Positions 29,512 through 40,900 of a stretch of DNA of 64,000 bases are shown here, piece by piece (the stretch's first letter is position 1; every line of letters begins with the position of its first letter). This DNA is from Prostheceraeus crozeri (Eukaryota; Platyhelminthes; Polycladida; Euryleptidae). Location: the NCBI GenBank assembly GCA_907163375.1, contig CAJQUW010003216.1, forward strand, positions 1-64,000, written 5' to 3'. The notes below the pieces were generated by a model. The model saw nothing but the letters and a program-made list of their open reading frames with translations, had not been told where the DNA came from and searched no databases. The translations under genes were made by a program, and so were the position numbers.

Positions 29512-31028
29512 ATCGATAAGAGGGGGGACGTCAGCGAAAATTTCTCTCCGATTGCTTTCAAATTCACCATACCGATGCAGAATTTCACGCTGAATCCGAA
29601 TCTGGCCTCCGTTTTCCCATCCGATGCTTCGTTTTGGCGCTACAGACCAAAACGTCCCAAATTCTAACTGTTGTCGTTTTTCGAAAAATGTTGAAAATTT
29701 TTTCTCTCCGATTGACTTGAAACCCACCATACAGATGCAAAATTTCACGCTGAATCTGAATCTAAAGTCCGTTTTCACATCCGATGCTTCGTTTTGAAGC
29801 TACAGCCCAAAACGTCCAAATTCTAAAAACGTCGTTTTTCGACAATCTCCCAAAATCTTAAATGGTGTCTCACATCTAAACGAAGACAGATATGAACAAG
29901 CCGTGTCTTTCAGTGAATTTGTCTTACTCTTAGCTTTCAAACGAGCTATTGCACGACAAAATCCGTCTACTGGAAGCAAAGTTGGAAGGTCGGTGCCGAT
30001 GGGTGGGGGGGACGTCAGCGAAATTGGATGAAAAATGTTTTGGTAAAGGTCCCAGGTCGAAATGCGACACTTTGGAAAATTTTCAAAATTTTGCCCATAC
30101 AAAGCCACACTGACACTTAGGATTTTTCAGGTGAGCTCCGACCTAAAATTTTAAATGGCGTCTCACATCTAAACGAAGACAGATATGAACAAGCCGTGTC
30201 TTTCACTGAATTTGTCTCACTCTTAGCTTTCAAACGAGCTATTGCACGACAAAATCCGTCCACTAGAAGCGAAGATCGAAGCTAGCTCCCCCGAGGGGGG
30301 GGGACGTCAGCGAAAATTTTTTCTCTCCGATTGACTTGAAACTCACCATGTTGATAGAGAATTTCACGCTGAATCCGAATCTGGACTCCGTTTTCCCATC
30401 CGATGCTTCGTTTTGGCGCTACAACCCAAAACGTTCAAAATTTTAACTCTGTCATTTTTCGACAATCTCCCGAAATCTGAAATGGCGTCTCACATCTAAA
30501 CGAAGACAGATATGAACAAGCCGTTTCTTTCAGTGAATTTGTCTCACTCTTAGCTTTCAAACGAGCTATTGCACGACAAAATCCGTCCACTGGAAGCAAA
30601 GTTGGAAGGTCGGTGCCGAGGGGGGGAAGTCAGCGAAAATTTTTCTCTCCGATTGACTTGAAACTCACCATACCGATGCAGAATTTCGCGCTGAATCCGA
30701 ATCTGGCCTCCGTTTTCACATCCGAGCACTGCTTCCACTCGAAACAGCCCATTTTCAACCCAACATTCATCAGATTGCACGAAAAACATCACACACTATA
30801 GCCTCAAGACAAAACCTGGCGGTCGCCCAAGTCCACCACGACACTCTGTCGTTCCAGAGGGGGGGCGTCAGCGAACCTTTCGGACCAACTTGGCCGGCAG
30901 ACCACGACAGACCTCTGTCGTTCCAGAGGGGGGGAGTCAGACTCAAAGCACCACGGCGGCCGACCACGACACTCTGTCGTTCCAGAGGGGGGGGGCGCCG
31001 GTCGGGTGTTCGCCGTTTTCTTACTACT
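29512..31028. repeat. P1 right subterminal modules and terminal inverted repeat
   Basis: Three to four modules of 'ccgattgacttgaaactca', 'cgttttcccatccgatgctt' and a shared 'agctttcaaacgagctattg' tract each end in a G-tract with gacgtcagc. The outer 230 bases carry three ttccagagggggg motifs. The terminal 550 bases match the left end. Short frames here are repeat shadows. Confidence 0.85.
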
Positions 31029-31036
31029 GAGAAAAC

Positions 31037-31570
31037 GTGGAAACTTTTTATAAAACTACACAAAATAATACTGCATTCTTTGAGGATATCAAGAAAAATT
31101 ATAGACTCACGTTTCCATTAGCTAAATATACACATGTTAAATATGGGATAATACGTGTTGATACTATTATGAATCAAATGCAAGTGTACGATAAAGATCT
31201 AAATGTGCTTTTGGATAATGAACATTACTTATATAACAATTCATCAGATTTTGACATTAGTCATTATGCAGGGGCAAAGAATTTATCACCACATAATATA
31301 GAAGAAATCACTATCTTCCTAGAAAATGAATCACTTGAGCCACTAACGATTATACCTGAAACGTTTTATTTTTATTTCGATAATTATCTGAATAATGTAT
31401 TAAAGATGGCAACTCCTAAACGATTAGAAAATAAAGATACACTAGATGTTATCAGAACAGGTATTACTGACTTCCTTGATGTATTAAGAAATGTACAACC
31501 TCTAGTCTCTGATGCAAAAAATACATTAAGTGCCATGCGTCCAATAATAGGTGAAGTACATGAAATGTGA
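31037..31570 (+). CDS. 177-residue family-B protein, 5' part cut by P1
   Basis: The frame begins at the P1 junction, so the original start is probably lost; the first codon in frame here is GTG. It reads KYGIIRVDTIMNQMQVYDKD and, at the C-terminus, a helical stretch (ITDFLDVLRNVQPLVSDAKNTLSAMRPIIGEV) that could be a coiled coil. I do not recognise the family. Its place upstream of PolB is consistent with a virion or regulatory gene. Confidence 0.4.
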   Translation: METFYKTTQNNTAFFEDIKKNYRLTFPLAKYTHVKYGIIRVDTIMNQMQVYDKDLNVLLDNEHYLYNNSSDFDISHYAGAKNLSPHNIEEITIFLENESLEPLTIIPETFYFYFDNYLNNVLKMATPKRLENKDTLDVIRTGITDFLDVLRNVQPLVSDAKNTLSAMRPIIGEVHEM

Positions 31571-31952
31571 TTTTTGTTTTAAAAAAATGATTAATGAGGT
31601 GAGTGAAACTTAGAAGACAAATGCCTATAAAATAGAACACGTACCAGTTTTAAAAAATTATCGTCATCCTACAAAGCATATCACCCCGAAACATTAAGTT
31701 AAATTTTATTACCATCGTAAATATATGCAATTCGTGAAAGACTATAAAATCAAACACGGTATAAGAAGTTACACGAAAACAAAAGACTTCCCACTTTGTC
31801 TACGAAGTTTCGGAGTATTTCTAGCATATAATAATTTATGGTGGCTGATTACTAAAGAACATTTAACTGTTTATGATTTAGAAAAATTACATCAACTAAA
31901 TATTCCTGTATATGTGAAAAACATAATTTTTTTATTAAAAAGTAAAACATAA
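31560..31952 (+). pseudogene. Small basic family-B protein remnant
   Basis: A 75-residue stretch (31725-31952) reads MQFVKDYKIKHGIRSYTKTK, then LRSFGVFLAYNNLWWLITKE. Upstream sequence appears to belong to the same product (CDFCFKKM, then a His-rich patch). It is a degraded gene of unknown family and a fossil. Confidence 0.3.
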
Positions 31953-31968
31953 ATTTTTTATTAAAAAA

Positions 31969-32073
31969 ATGGAAAATGTTAATTTATATTGCAGCATATG
32001 TAACAAGCAGTTACAGACGCCTAGAGGTTATAAATCTCATTTAAAGAGTCGCATGCACTTACAGAATGTATAA
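31969..32073 (+). CDS. Single C2H2 zinc-finger mini-protein
   Basis: 34 residues: YCSICNKQLQTPRGYKSHLK then SRMHL, giving C-x2-C-x12-H-x5-H. Polintons often have such a finger just upstream of, or fused to, PolB. The stop is followed after 27 bases by the PolB frame. Confidence 0.5.
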   Translation: MENVNLYCSICNKQLQTPRGYKSHLKSRMHLQNV

Positions 32074-32100
32074 CGACATGGTACAAGTAATATAACGAGA

Positions 32101-33020
32101 ATGAATGAATATATAAACTATCTAAAAACATTACCTATTGATATAGAAGTTAAAAGAGTATTTGATGATTATTCACATTCAGAATATAAAAAAGTTTTTG
32201 GTGTAATAGATGAACCTGAAGTAGATGTAAGGTTTTTATTTAATGATGAACATGATGAGTATGATGAATCTATCGAAACCGATGAAACTTTTTATGATAT
32301 TCTATCTAACTTTTATAACATATTTAAAAAATCTTTCAAATGTTATATGAATGTAGAAGTACTTTACACAAAGATTAATCTAGATGGGCATACTAAAGAA
32401 ATAGTACAAGGCCATTTTAGTCAAACTCAAGTAATCTTAAATGTAAATGATATACAACCTATATTTGAAATAATGATAAATAAATCAAAAGATGCTATAA
32501 CTGAAGCTCAATTGCGTGAATCTGGTTGGAAGCTTGTTAGAATAGTATCCAAAAAATTAATAATTAATAAATATGAAAATAATACTGGAGGTAGTTACAT
32601 ACCCCTACCTTTCAGTTCACCACAAATAATTAACATACAAAACGAAGACAACTATTGTTTTCTGTGGAGTGTTATAGCACATTTACATCCTGCACGTCAT
32701 CACAAAGAAAGACTAAGTCATTACAATAAAGAAGAATACATAAATGAATTTGATCTTTCTGATGGATTAGATGAATTTCCATATGATTATAATTAGCTAA
32801 CAAAGTTTCATAAAAAGAACAAACATATAATAGAAGTAAATGTGTTTGAGTTAAATGTGAAGTATATTTCTATTGGTAATGTTACTCCCTTATATACTGG
32901 AGATGTTAAAGTTAATGACACTGTCTATGCAAACATAATAGAATTTTACTTGATAATAAAAGTTTATGCCGAATAGAAATGCAATATAATGAACGCGGTA
33001 ATTATATACACCATAATATT
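32101..33020 (+). pseudogene. POLB: N-terminal part of family-B PolB
   Basis: It contains FLFNDEHDEYDESIE, the domain ending in SGWKLVRIVSKKLIINKY, and the Polinton signature IINIQNEDNYCFLWSVIAHLHP with ARHHKERLSHY. These precede the exonuclease in Polinton polymerases. The gene is interrupted by the Penelope-like insertion and further decayed; it is a fossil. Confidence 0.7.
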
Positions 33021-33367
33021 ATTATGACAGGGAAAATCCAATATTCTCTCCTTCGATTTATTGACCGGTTTTTAATAAAATGATTTAAAAACAGCCGGCG
33101 CTTCGTGCCGCAGACACTTCTGAAGGGCTTAGATAAAATATAGTTTTGATGCCCCAGGTTAAATATGCCGCAATAAAGCTGAGTTCTTATAAAAGTGTTC
33201 AGAAATTTGGGAGCTCGTGTTTTCGGTTGATGCTTGGGCGTAGAGACTTAATCAGGCGAGCTTCGGTCAATCTGCAATCTACGGCGTTCTGGCTAGTGTC
33301 GATGATATCAACTGCGTAGTTTGAAATTGTGACGTCATCACAGTTATGAACTTTTTCATTATGTTTC

Positions 33368-33448
33368 AATGTAGAAATCGTTGCAAATCTTACAGGTCAT
33401 TATCTTACATCTTAATGACCTGTAAGACTTGCAACGATTTCTACATTG
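33368..33448. repeat. Large hairpin at the Penelope inversion point
   Basis: Arms of about 33 bases (caatgtagaaatcgttgca and its complement, plus tcttacaggtcatta/taatgacctgtaaga) flank a 12-base loop. It marks the head-to-head junction of the two Penelope segments. Confidence 0.7.
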
Positions 33449-33637
33449 GCCAGACTAACCGACCTTTCTGGAAACGCTATAATGAACACAAGAGAGACCT
33501 AATAAATAAGAACAATAAGAATGCCCTATACGAACATAATGAAAAAGTTCATAACTGTGATGACGTCACAATTTCAAACTACGCAGTTGATATCATCGAC
33601 ACTAGCCAGAACGCCGTAGATTGCAGATTGACCGAAG
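33405..33637 (+). pseudogene. GIY-YIG endonuclease domain of the Penelope-like element
   Basis: It reads LMTCKTCNDFYIGQTNRPFW then KRYNEHKRDL, typical of the Penelope GIY-YIG domain (the YIG part of the motif and the R/E helix), and continues to AVDCRLTE at the insertion point. The remaining C-terminus (SLRPSINRKHELPNF-type) is found beyond LINE2 at 59539. The reverse transcriptase is missing because the copy is 5'-truncated. Confidence 0.75.
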
Positions 33638-33809
33638 AGAGAGAGAGAGAGAGAGAGAGAAACGTTTATATTTTGTAAATGAAAATCATACATTTCGATT
33701 TATAAGTCAGATATACACATGCACAAAATAAACGTATAACCAATTCGATATATTAAAAATCAGACCAAAAATACACAAGAAATACAAAATTTGTTAAAGA
33801 GTATTTATG
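33638..33809 (-). mobile_element. LINE2 3' tail with (TC)n end
   Basis: On the minus strand this is the last part of the LINE2 3' UTR and ends in a TC/TTTC microsatellite (33638-33662). The adjacent gaag (33634-33637) is repeated at 59539-59542, a 4-bp target duplication. The body resumes at 55667 on the far side of P2. Confidence 0.75.
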
Positions 33810-34995
33810 AGTAGTAAGAAAACGGCGAACACCCGACCGGCGCCCCCCCTCTGGAACGACAGAATGTCGTGGTCGCCGCCGTGGTGCTTTGAGTCTGACT
33901 CCCCCCCTCTGGAACGACAGAGGTCTGTCGTGGTCTGCCGGCCAAGTTGGTCCGAAAGGTTCGCTGACGCCCCCCCCTCTGGAACGACAGAGTGTCGTGG
34001 TGGACTTGGGCGACCGCCAGGTTTTGTCTTGAGGCTATAGTGTGTGATGTTTTTCGTGCAATCTGATGAATGCTCGGTTGAAAATGGGCTGCTTCGAGTG
34101 GAAGCAGTGCTCGGATGGGAAAACGGAGGCCAGATTCGGATTCAGCGTGAAATTCTGCATCTGTATGGTGAATTTGAAAGCAATCGGAGAGAAAAAATTT
34201 TCGCTGACGTCCCCCCCCCTCGGGAGAGCTAGCCTCGATCTTTGCTTCCAATGGACGGATTTTGTCGTGCAATAGCTCGTTTGAAAGCTAAGAGTGAGAC
34301 AAATTCAGTGAAAGACACGGCTTGCTCATATCTGTCTTCGTTTAGATGTGAGACGCCACTTAAGATTTTAGGTCGGAGCTCACCTGAAAAAATCCTAAGT
34401 GTCAGTGTGGCTTTGTATGGGTAAAATTTTGAAAATTTTCCAAAGTGTGGAATTTCGACCTGGGACCGTCACCAAAACATTTTTCATCCAATTTCGCTGA
34501 CGTCCCCCCCCTCGGCACCGACCTTCCAACTTTGCTTCCAGTAGACGGATTTTGTCGTGCAATAGCTCGTTTGAAAGCTAAGAGTAAGACAAATTCACTG
34601 AAAGACACGGCTTGTTCATATCTGTCTTCGTTTAGATGTGAGACACCATTTAAGATTTTGGGAGATTGTCGAAAAACGACGTTTTTAGAATTTGGACGTT
34701 TTGGGCTGTAGCTTCAAAACGAAGCATCGGATGTGAAAACGGACTTTAGATTCGGATTCAGCGTGAAATTTTGCATCTGTATGGTGGGTTTCAAGTCAAT
34801 CGGAGAGAAAAAATTTTCAACATTTTTCGAAAAACGACAGAGTTAGAATTTGGGACGTTTTGGTCTGTAGCGCCAAAACGAAGCATCGGATGGGAAAACG
34901 GAGGCCAGATTCGGATTCAGCGTGAAATTCTGCATCGGTATGGTGAATTTGAAAGCAATCGGAGAGAAATTTTCGCTGACGTCCCCCCTCTTATC
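33810..34995. repeat. P2 terminal repeat and subterminal modules (left)
   Basis: Same outer triple C-tract/ggaacgacag motifs and module tracts as P1, with differences in module number. The first 420 or so bases are near-identical to P1 30600-31028 inverted. No gene is supported. Confidence 0.85.
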
Positions 34996-35013
34996 GATTG
35001 CATATTCACAGGG

Positions 35014-35021
35014 TATATAAG
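35014..35021 (+). promoter_or_regulatory. Distal TATA box of the P2 coiled-coil gene
   Basis: TATATAAG lies 48 bases before a splice donor (ctacag/gtaagt at 35068/35069), as in P1. Confidence 0.6.
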
Positions 35022-35068
35022 AACGGGATCGGGAGAGGAATTTCACTAAGTTGAGAAACTGACTACAG

Positions 35069-35690
35069 GTAAGTCGTTTCTCTTGAGTTCCGATATCGGA
35101 CTTCTGACTTTATATTGCTGATATCAGCTAAGGTGTCAGACTTATAGGTTAGTCAGTATAGCATGACTGACCATTTGATGATAATAGGCCGAAATCTTCA
35201 AACGGCTATAACTTTGCTTCTACAAGTCCTTTAGACTTGATTCAAAAACATTCGACAGCGTTTGCTATGCTGTAGGTGACAGACTACTTATAAACGTTTT
35301 ATGAGTGGTACTAAAGTACTGAAAAATTTAAGTTCATATTTAATGATAATAATTAAAGTTTTTGAATAAAAAGCAGCCGTTTATGAGTCTCTGTGACTTG
35401 GGTCGTTTCCTCTTGCAAATAACTCCACCGGTTTTCATGTCAAAACTGGGGCCCGGATACCAACACAGTGATATGACGCACGCTCTGTCCGATCGAGGTT
35501 GGATTTGTGGGTCGAGGCCTTGGAGCTGGGATAAGATCCCCTCTGAGTAATGCCTGTAACGGATTCAAGAGCTTAACACCCAAACGGTTGCTGGCTTGCT
35601 ATCAAATGTTTGATGACTTAGTCTTTCAATGCATATCAGCAAGTAGTATCCTATAAACACTTGCTATCAAATTTTACTCTATCTTTACAG
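35069..35690 (+). other. 622-base leader intron of the P2 coiled-coil gene
   Basis: It is the same length as in P1. It contains the conserved block 35398-35607, the palindrome 35283-35309 and two GCTATCAAA motifs, one about 20 bases upstream of the acceptor, where a branch site would lie. Confidence 0.6.
35398..35607. other. Conserved noncoding block, P2 copy
   Basis: Counterpart of 28904-29114 and 2175-2383. It is near-identical to P1. Confidence 0.6.
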
Positions 35691-35697
35691 AATTATC

Positions 35698-36997
35698 ATG
35701 ACAAAACCGACTAATGCTAAGATGTTGGTTGGCAAGTGCAGTTGTGGCAAGATTGCCAGAGGTAGTGAGCTGAAGAAGCATTTAAAAGAAAAAGAGGGGA
35801 CGATGGGCCATGAGAGGAAAGTGATGTTGAGGTTGTGTGTGTCTTGTGGGAAATGTGTGATGGAGGATGAGAAGGAATTTATCAAGGCGCATTTACAGTG
35901 TGAGAGTGGGAACATCGAAGAGAAGGGGTTCAAGACATGGTTTGAGGGAGAGTTGTTGGAAAGGGAAGAGGTGAGGAAGGCGGTGGCAACGATTCAGGAC
36001 GTGGTTGGGGAGAAAGTGGTGAGGAATGCGAGTGATGGGAGTTCGAGTGTGGAAGTTGAGTTGAGAGCGAAAATGAAGAAGAAGGATGATGTTGATTTGG
36101 ATGCGGTGATGGAAGATTTGTTTGGGGACATAGCGGATTTGAAGGAAGAGTGGGAGGGGGAGGAAGTGGCTAAGCCGATGGCAGCGTCATCGCCACGGCA
36201 GCAAGAGGCGTATGATACGGAGGTATTTGTGAGGATGAAGGATCGTGTGATGGCTTTGGAAAGTAATAATAGAAAAGTTTTTAAGGAGAATGAAGAGCTG
36301 ATGGTAAAGGTTGAGGGGTATAGGGCAACGAGGGAAGAGTTGGAGAGCTTGAGAAAGAAGGAGAAGGAATGGATGGCGGAAAGGAGCGAGTTGGTGAGGA
36401 AGGCAGGTTTGGTGGAGAGTTTACAGGCGAGTGTGTCGAGGAAGGATGAAGAGATAGAGCGGATGCGAAGCGTGGTGATGGAGACGAAGGAGGTGAAGGC
36501 TATTAATAAGAGGTTGTCGGGTGAAGTGGAGCGACTGCATGAGCGTTTGAAGTGTCGAAAAAGGAGAGTATATGAGGTTCATCTTCCCCTCTTTGAGAAT
36601 AACATATGTGATGCCCCCACAATCTCCAGCGATTTGAACGAAACGCAGTTGTGTTACGAGGGGGATGGAGTTCGCTGCCTCCACATGACGATGAATATCA
36701 ATGGAGAGCTTGATGACTTCGTCGTCAGAAAAGTTAGAAAGAAGGTTCCCAGTAAGTCTATTCAACATAATCATTTTTGTAGCTCATCTAATCTCCTATT
36801 ATTTTCCTTTCAGAGTGTTTGCAGTAGTAGTGTCGGTGGACGGAGAACGACCCATGGGCTCTTTTAAGGGCCAACCTTCTAATGCAGCTAAAGCGGTCCC
36901 AAGCCCGCCACATATCCTCGGATATGGAATGCAGAGGGGAAGAAAAATGATGAATGGAATGAAATGGGAGGACACTCACGCGCCACACGCAACATAA
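35698..36997 (+). CDS. Zinc/coiled-coil protein of family A (P2 copy)
   Basis: The 389-residue frame at 35698-36867 differs from P1 at a handful of residues (for example CGKCV for CRKCV in the Cys-pair region). The coiled coil is kept, as are the donor and acceptor leading to the conserved tail (36840-36997, GYGMQRGRKMM). It appears whole. Confidence 0.65.
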
Positions 36998-37265
36998 CAC
37001 ACTTCTCTCTTCCGTAGTCTAACAAGCTCTTTACACATGGATTGCAGTCGATTGCTATCCCTGTATCAGAAGTGTAAGCTATCTTAATTTTATTTAACAC
37101 TATTTCATTTACCATTATCACCCATATGAAATGTTATAAGATTTGCAAGTCAAACTAAGCGTGCTACTATTTCCAAATGAAAAAGTATTCATGATTAAAT
37201 CATCCACTGAAGCCCCATTCAAGTAAGTCAGTATGAAAGCAAAGATAATACGAAATAAAAATTTA

Positions 37266-37709
37266 TTATGGCATGTATTTCAAAAGGTCTTCATCGTCAA
37301 TATCGTCCCAGAGTCTGGCTTCACATAGATCACAAAAACAGTTCACTTGCTTCAATCGTTCTTCCACTGCGAGCCTCACTTTGTCGATATACTCCCACTC
37401 CGCCATAGTTCGTGGCTGGGAGTTAGGGGTGTACCACTCCCATAATTGGTGGAGGAATTTCGTGCTGGTGATCTCCATCACATCGTCAGTATCGTACTGG
37501 AGATACTTCCAACTCACGCCTGTTAAGTCGGGACACTCCTCACATACATCATCTTCGTCGTCCGCTGGTAATGACAACTTTCTGATATTGTCCAGTCGGT
37601 ACACCTTCTCTACATTCCCCTTCGTTGGAGCGTTTGGTGCAACGAGCGCCTTTGGTGTTGAGCATGGAGAAGAGAATTTTGTGTTTGGTGTTGTCGGAGG
37701 GCTTGTCAT
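37266..37709 (-). CDS. Acidic 147-residue protein (P2 copy)
   Basis: Counterpart of 26075-26524. It differs mainly in an acidic run (DDEDDVCEE). Only one copy of the 360-base unit follows it. It is divergent from PolB. Confidence 0.6.
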   Translation of the reverse strand: MTSPPTTPNTKFSSPCSTPKALVAPNAPTKGNVEKVYRLDNIRKLSLPADDEDDVCEECPDLTGVSWKYLQYDTDDVMEITSTKFLHQLWEWYTPNSQPRTMAEWEYIDKVRLAVEERLKQVNCFCDLCEARLWDDIDDEDLLKYMP

Positions 37710-37766
37710 GTTGACTGTGAATAATAACTTTGAAATGTTTTCTAATTCTTAAGTATCAACAAGCGA

Positions 37767-37806
37767 CCAATCAGAATGAACAGCCAATGAATGATGAATA
37801 TAAAAG
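37767..37806 (+). promoter_or_regulatory. PolB promoter of P2: CCAAT, CCAAT, TATA
   Basis: CCAAT at 37767-37771 and 37784-37788, then TATAAAAG at 37799-37806. The PolB ATG/GTAAGT lies at 37984-37992. This is identical in layout to P1. Confidence 0.65.
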
Positions 37807-37983
37807 TATGTATGTAAAGTGACATTCGTGTCATTTCACTCTGTCTTTGTGACATATAAGTGAAGTGTTCTCTGGCGAATTCTATATTTGAGGCGTACAA
37901 GTGAACTGCTCTCTCGTGAATTCCAAATTTGAGTGAAGTCTCTATCTTGTTGAAGTATCAACCTGAAACTTGATTTCGTTGAA

Positions 37984-40900
37984 ATGGTAAGTTGAAAATT
38001 TCTTCACTCATCTCCCTCAAACGTGTGGCTAATAGCATCTTCCTCAATTTTCAGGCATCAACTTCATCACCAACGCCCTCCCTTCTCGAGGAAAGTTTAG
38101 AGTTGTTGAGTCAAGGTAGGTTGTAACAATACACTGAGACTTGAACAGAGATGATAGAATGATTTCTCTTTCAGGTGATACCAGTCCCATCTCGAGCGAG
38201 TCCATATCAACATTGTCGCGAGAATGCGACGATCGGGAATGTGCTGACTGTGGGCGCATCTTCACGAGGAAGCGTAATCTCGTCCGACACATCAAGCGAG
38301 GTGTTTGTAGACCTAAGTCAGCATCAATCTCCGAAGGTGGGGATGATTCTGTTAACGATGTCTCCTTTTCTTGCGATTTATGCATTCAGTCTTTTGAGTC
38401 ACATTTTGAACTATCTTCACATAGACTTCGACATACACACAGTGACGATAGTTATACTAACAGCACCTCCTCTATCCGACTCTCTGAAGTGTCGATAAAT
38501 AATTTATTGAGGAACTACCAGATGGAATCCTCAGAAACCATTACTGACTTTGAAGAATGGTTTCATCAAAATTCATCTTTGATTGGTGCGCTCTTCAACA
38601 ATTTAGTCAATTTTAGAATGAAGGCGCTCATCTATCTCAAAATAAAATATGTAAAAATCGACCACCATACTGGTCAAATAGTAGAGAGGTTGGAGTTTCA
38701 CATACCCTCCTCTCCTGCAACCGAAGTTGTAGACTGCGAGTCTTCGATAAATTTTCATATCCAAGGGTTAAAATTAAACATAGATAAATTTAACGAGCAT
38801 GATAGTGGACTCGTTTTTGATGGTATTGAGACCGCCATGATTAAAATCACTTTATTAGAAAACTACTCTGGAAGAGGCTCCTTTAAACTTCCGAAAAATT
38901 TAAAAAATAAAACAGCAGTCATTTCTGTAAATTGCGAATCGCACTGTTTTAAGTATGCCGTCCTCTCCATTCTCCTCTATAATGATGTACGGAATAGCCG
39001 ATACCGTAAGAGTAAGTATCTACAGTGGGAGAATGAATTAAGGTTTGATGACTGCAATAGTGAAGATATGAAAATTAAAGATATAGAAAAATTTGAAAAA
39101 TTGAACAACATCAAAATAGTTCTCCATGTTTGGGAAAAGGGATTGAAGGGTGTCCGCTACAACTCGCGTTCGAGTTGTTATGAGCACGTTGTCAACCTTT
39201 TATTAGTAAGACAGGATGATAGTGAGGAATGGCACTACTGCGGTATTCCCAAAATTTCTCGCTTATACCACCACTTAAGAAATTCTACCTCATCAGAGAT
39301 TTATTACTGTGACAGATGCATTCGGAACTTTAGGAGTAAAAACAAATTTGAAACTCATTACGAATGGTGTAAGCGAGGTAAACTACAAATGGAGCGCATG
39401 CCCAAAGATAAGGAGTTTTCATATAGAGAGAATGGAGATGAACTAAGTCCTCTTCGTGTCATCTATGCTGACATCGAATGCTATATTGATGATAACACCC
39501 ATCGAGCAGCAGCCATTTGCTGCTATGAAGTATGGCATGACCATTTCCAAAATAGAAAAAATAAAATGCACGTCTGGCAAGGTGAGGATTGTATTTACCA
39601 ATTCCTACAATTCCTCGAACAGGCTGTAAAATTTCAACAAAAGTATGATGGTGAACTCTATCGCAGATCATTGCATATGACAGCAGATGATCAAGCAAAA
39701 TTTGATAGTTGCAACGTTTGCCTCAAATGTAGGAAAACATTTGATGATGATAAGATTAAGAAAGTGCGCGACCATGACCACATCACTGGTAAATTTAGAA
39801 ACGCACTATGTTCAAAATGCAATTTTTCACTTAGGATGAAACGGCGTACATTACCCGTCATTTTCCATAATTTCAAGGGCTACGACAGCCATATGATAAT
39901 AAAAGGAGCTTTAGGTCAAATGAAAGAATAGAAGCATGATGTAATAGCACAAACGAGAGAGAAGTTTATGGCCATGACAGCAAAAGTGCCTGTCGATAAA
40001 ACTAAAGAAAATAAGACGGTCTATTTTGATATAAACTTTTTAGATTCCTACCAATTTATGACTGCATCACTGGCCTCTCTCGTGCAAAATCTAAAGTCTC
40101 TTCCACTAACACAAAATCTTAAGAAACAATATCCAAATCTAACCGATGAAGTCATCACACGGAAAAGAGTCTTTCCATATGCATATTTTGATGCGATTAG
40201 TAAACTCGGCGAGACTTCTCTTCCGCCCATAGATAAATTTAAAAATGATTTGACCGGCGCAGAATGCAAGACCGAAGATTATGATCATGCACAAGATGCA
40301 TGGATAAAATTTGACTGCCATACATTTGGCGAATATATGATTGCCTATCTTAAGTTAGATGTATTTTTGCTGGCTGATGTATTTCAGGAGTTTCGACGAG
40401 TGGCATTAGAAGAAGATAAGTTAGATCCCGTCCACTTTGTCAGTCTGCCAGCCATGTCATTTAAGTCTGCTTTTAAAATGACTGGTGAGACCATTCATCT
40501 CTTACAAGATCCAGAGATGTATAATCTATTTGAGCGAGGAATTCGCGGTGGTCTCACATTTGTAAATAAACATAGGTTAAAATCAAAATTAGTAGGCGAT
40601 GATCAGACTCATCTTAAGTATTATGACCAAAATAATTTATATGGTAGTTCACTATCCAAACCACTCCCTCACTCTGAGTTTAGCTGGTTAGATGATAGTG
40701 AAATTCAGCATCTCTCCAACCCTTCTAACATACTAGCAATTCCAGATGAAGGTGATTGGGGATATTATTTTGAGATAGATCTAATCTATCCAAATAATAT
40801 TAAACATAAAACCGTAGATTTTCCACTCGCACCCGAATCAGGTGAAGTGAGTAAAGATATGTTTTCCTTTATGAAACAATTTCATTAAGATTTAGAATCA

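Larger units (their letters stand above)
4568..31028 (+). mobile_element. Polinton P1 (family A), 26.5 kb including an inserted LINE
   Basis: Both ends carry the same terminal inverted repeat beginning agtagtaagaaaacggcgaa (4568) and ending in its complement (31028). Inside lie integrase, packaging ATPase, maturation protease, major capsid and protein-primed PolB genes, the defining Polinton set. The flanks gatggg (left) and gagaaa (right) are not a 6-bp target duplication, unlike P2, and the flanks belong to different older Polintons, which suggests exchange or loss at one end. It is a fossil: a LINE splits the capsid gene and there are roughly half a dozen other breaks. Its similarity to P2 (98-99% by eye in many genes) implies a fairly recent age. 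Confidence 0.93.
31029..33020 (+). mobile_element. Polinton family B, left fragment
   Basis: AT-rich coding sequence unlike family A. It holds a 177-residue protein, a small basic protein, a C2H2 mini-protein and the N-terminal part of a PolB. The PolB resumes at 59782 on the same strand, beyond the nested insertions, so this and 59782-64000 are one disrupted element. Its left boundary here is the right end of P1. It is an old fossil with many breaks. Confidence 0.75.
33021..33637 (+). mobile_element. Penelope-like element, left part, with inverted tail
   Basis: 33021-33390 is the 3' end of a Penelope-like element on the minus strand, ending in the same terminal sequence (attatgacag...) as 59539-59781 on the plus strand. 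From about 33405 the same element runs rightward with its GIY-YIG domain. A 5'-truncated copy preceded by an inverted fragment of its own tail is a familiar Penelope arrangement. It sits in the family-B PolB gene and is itself cut at 33637 by LINE2. Confidence 0.75.

Noticed and set aside
29461-31063. Short frames with repeated FRVEAVLGCENGGQ-type peptides
   Set aside because: They are translations of the subterminal modules, occur on both strands and have no start or context.
33638-33662. (GA)n as an independent microsatellite
   Set aside because: It is explained as the 3' tail of LINE2.
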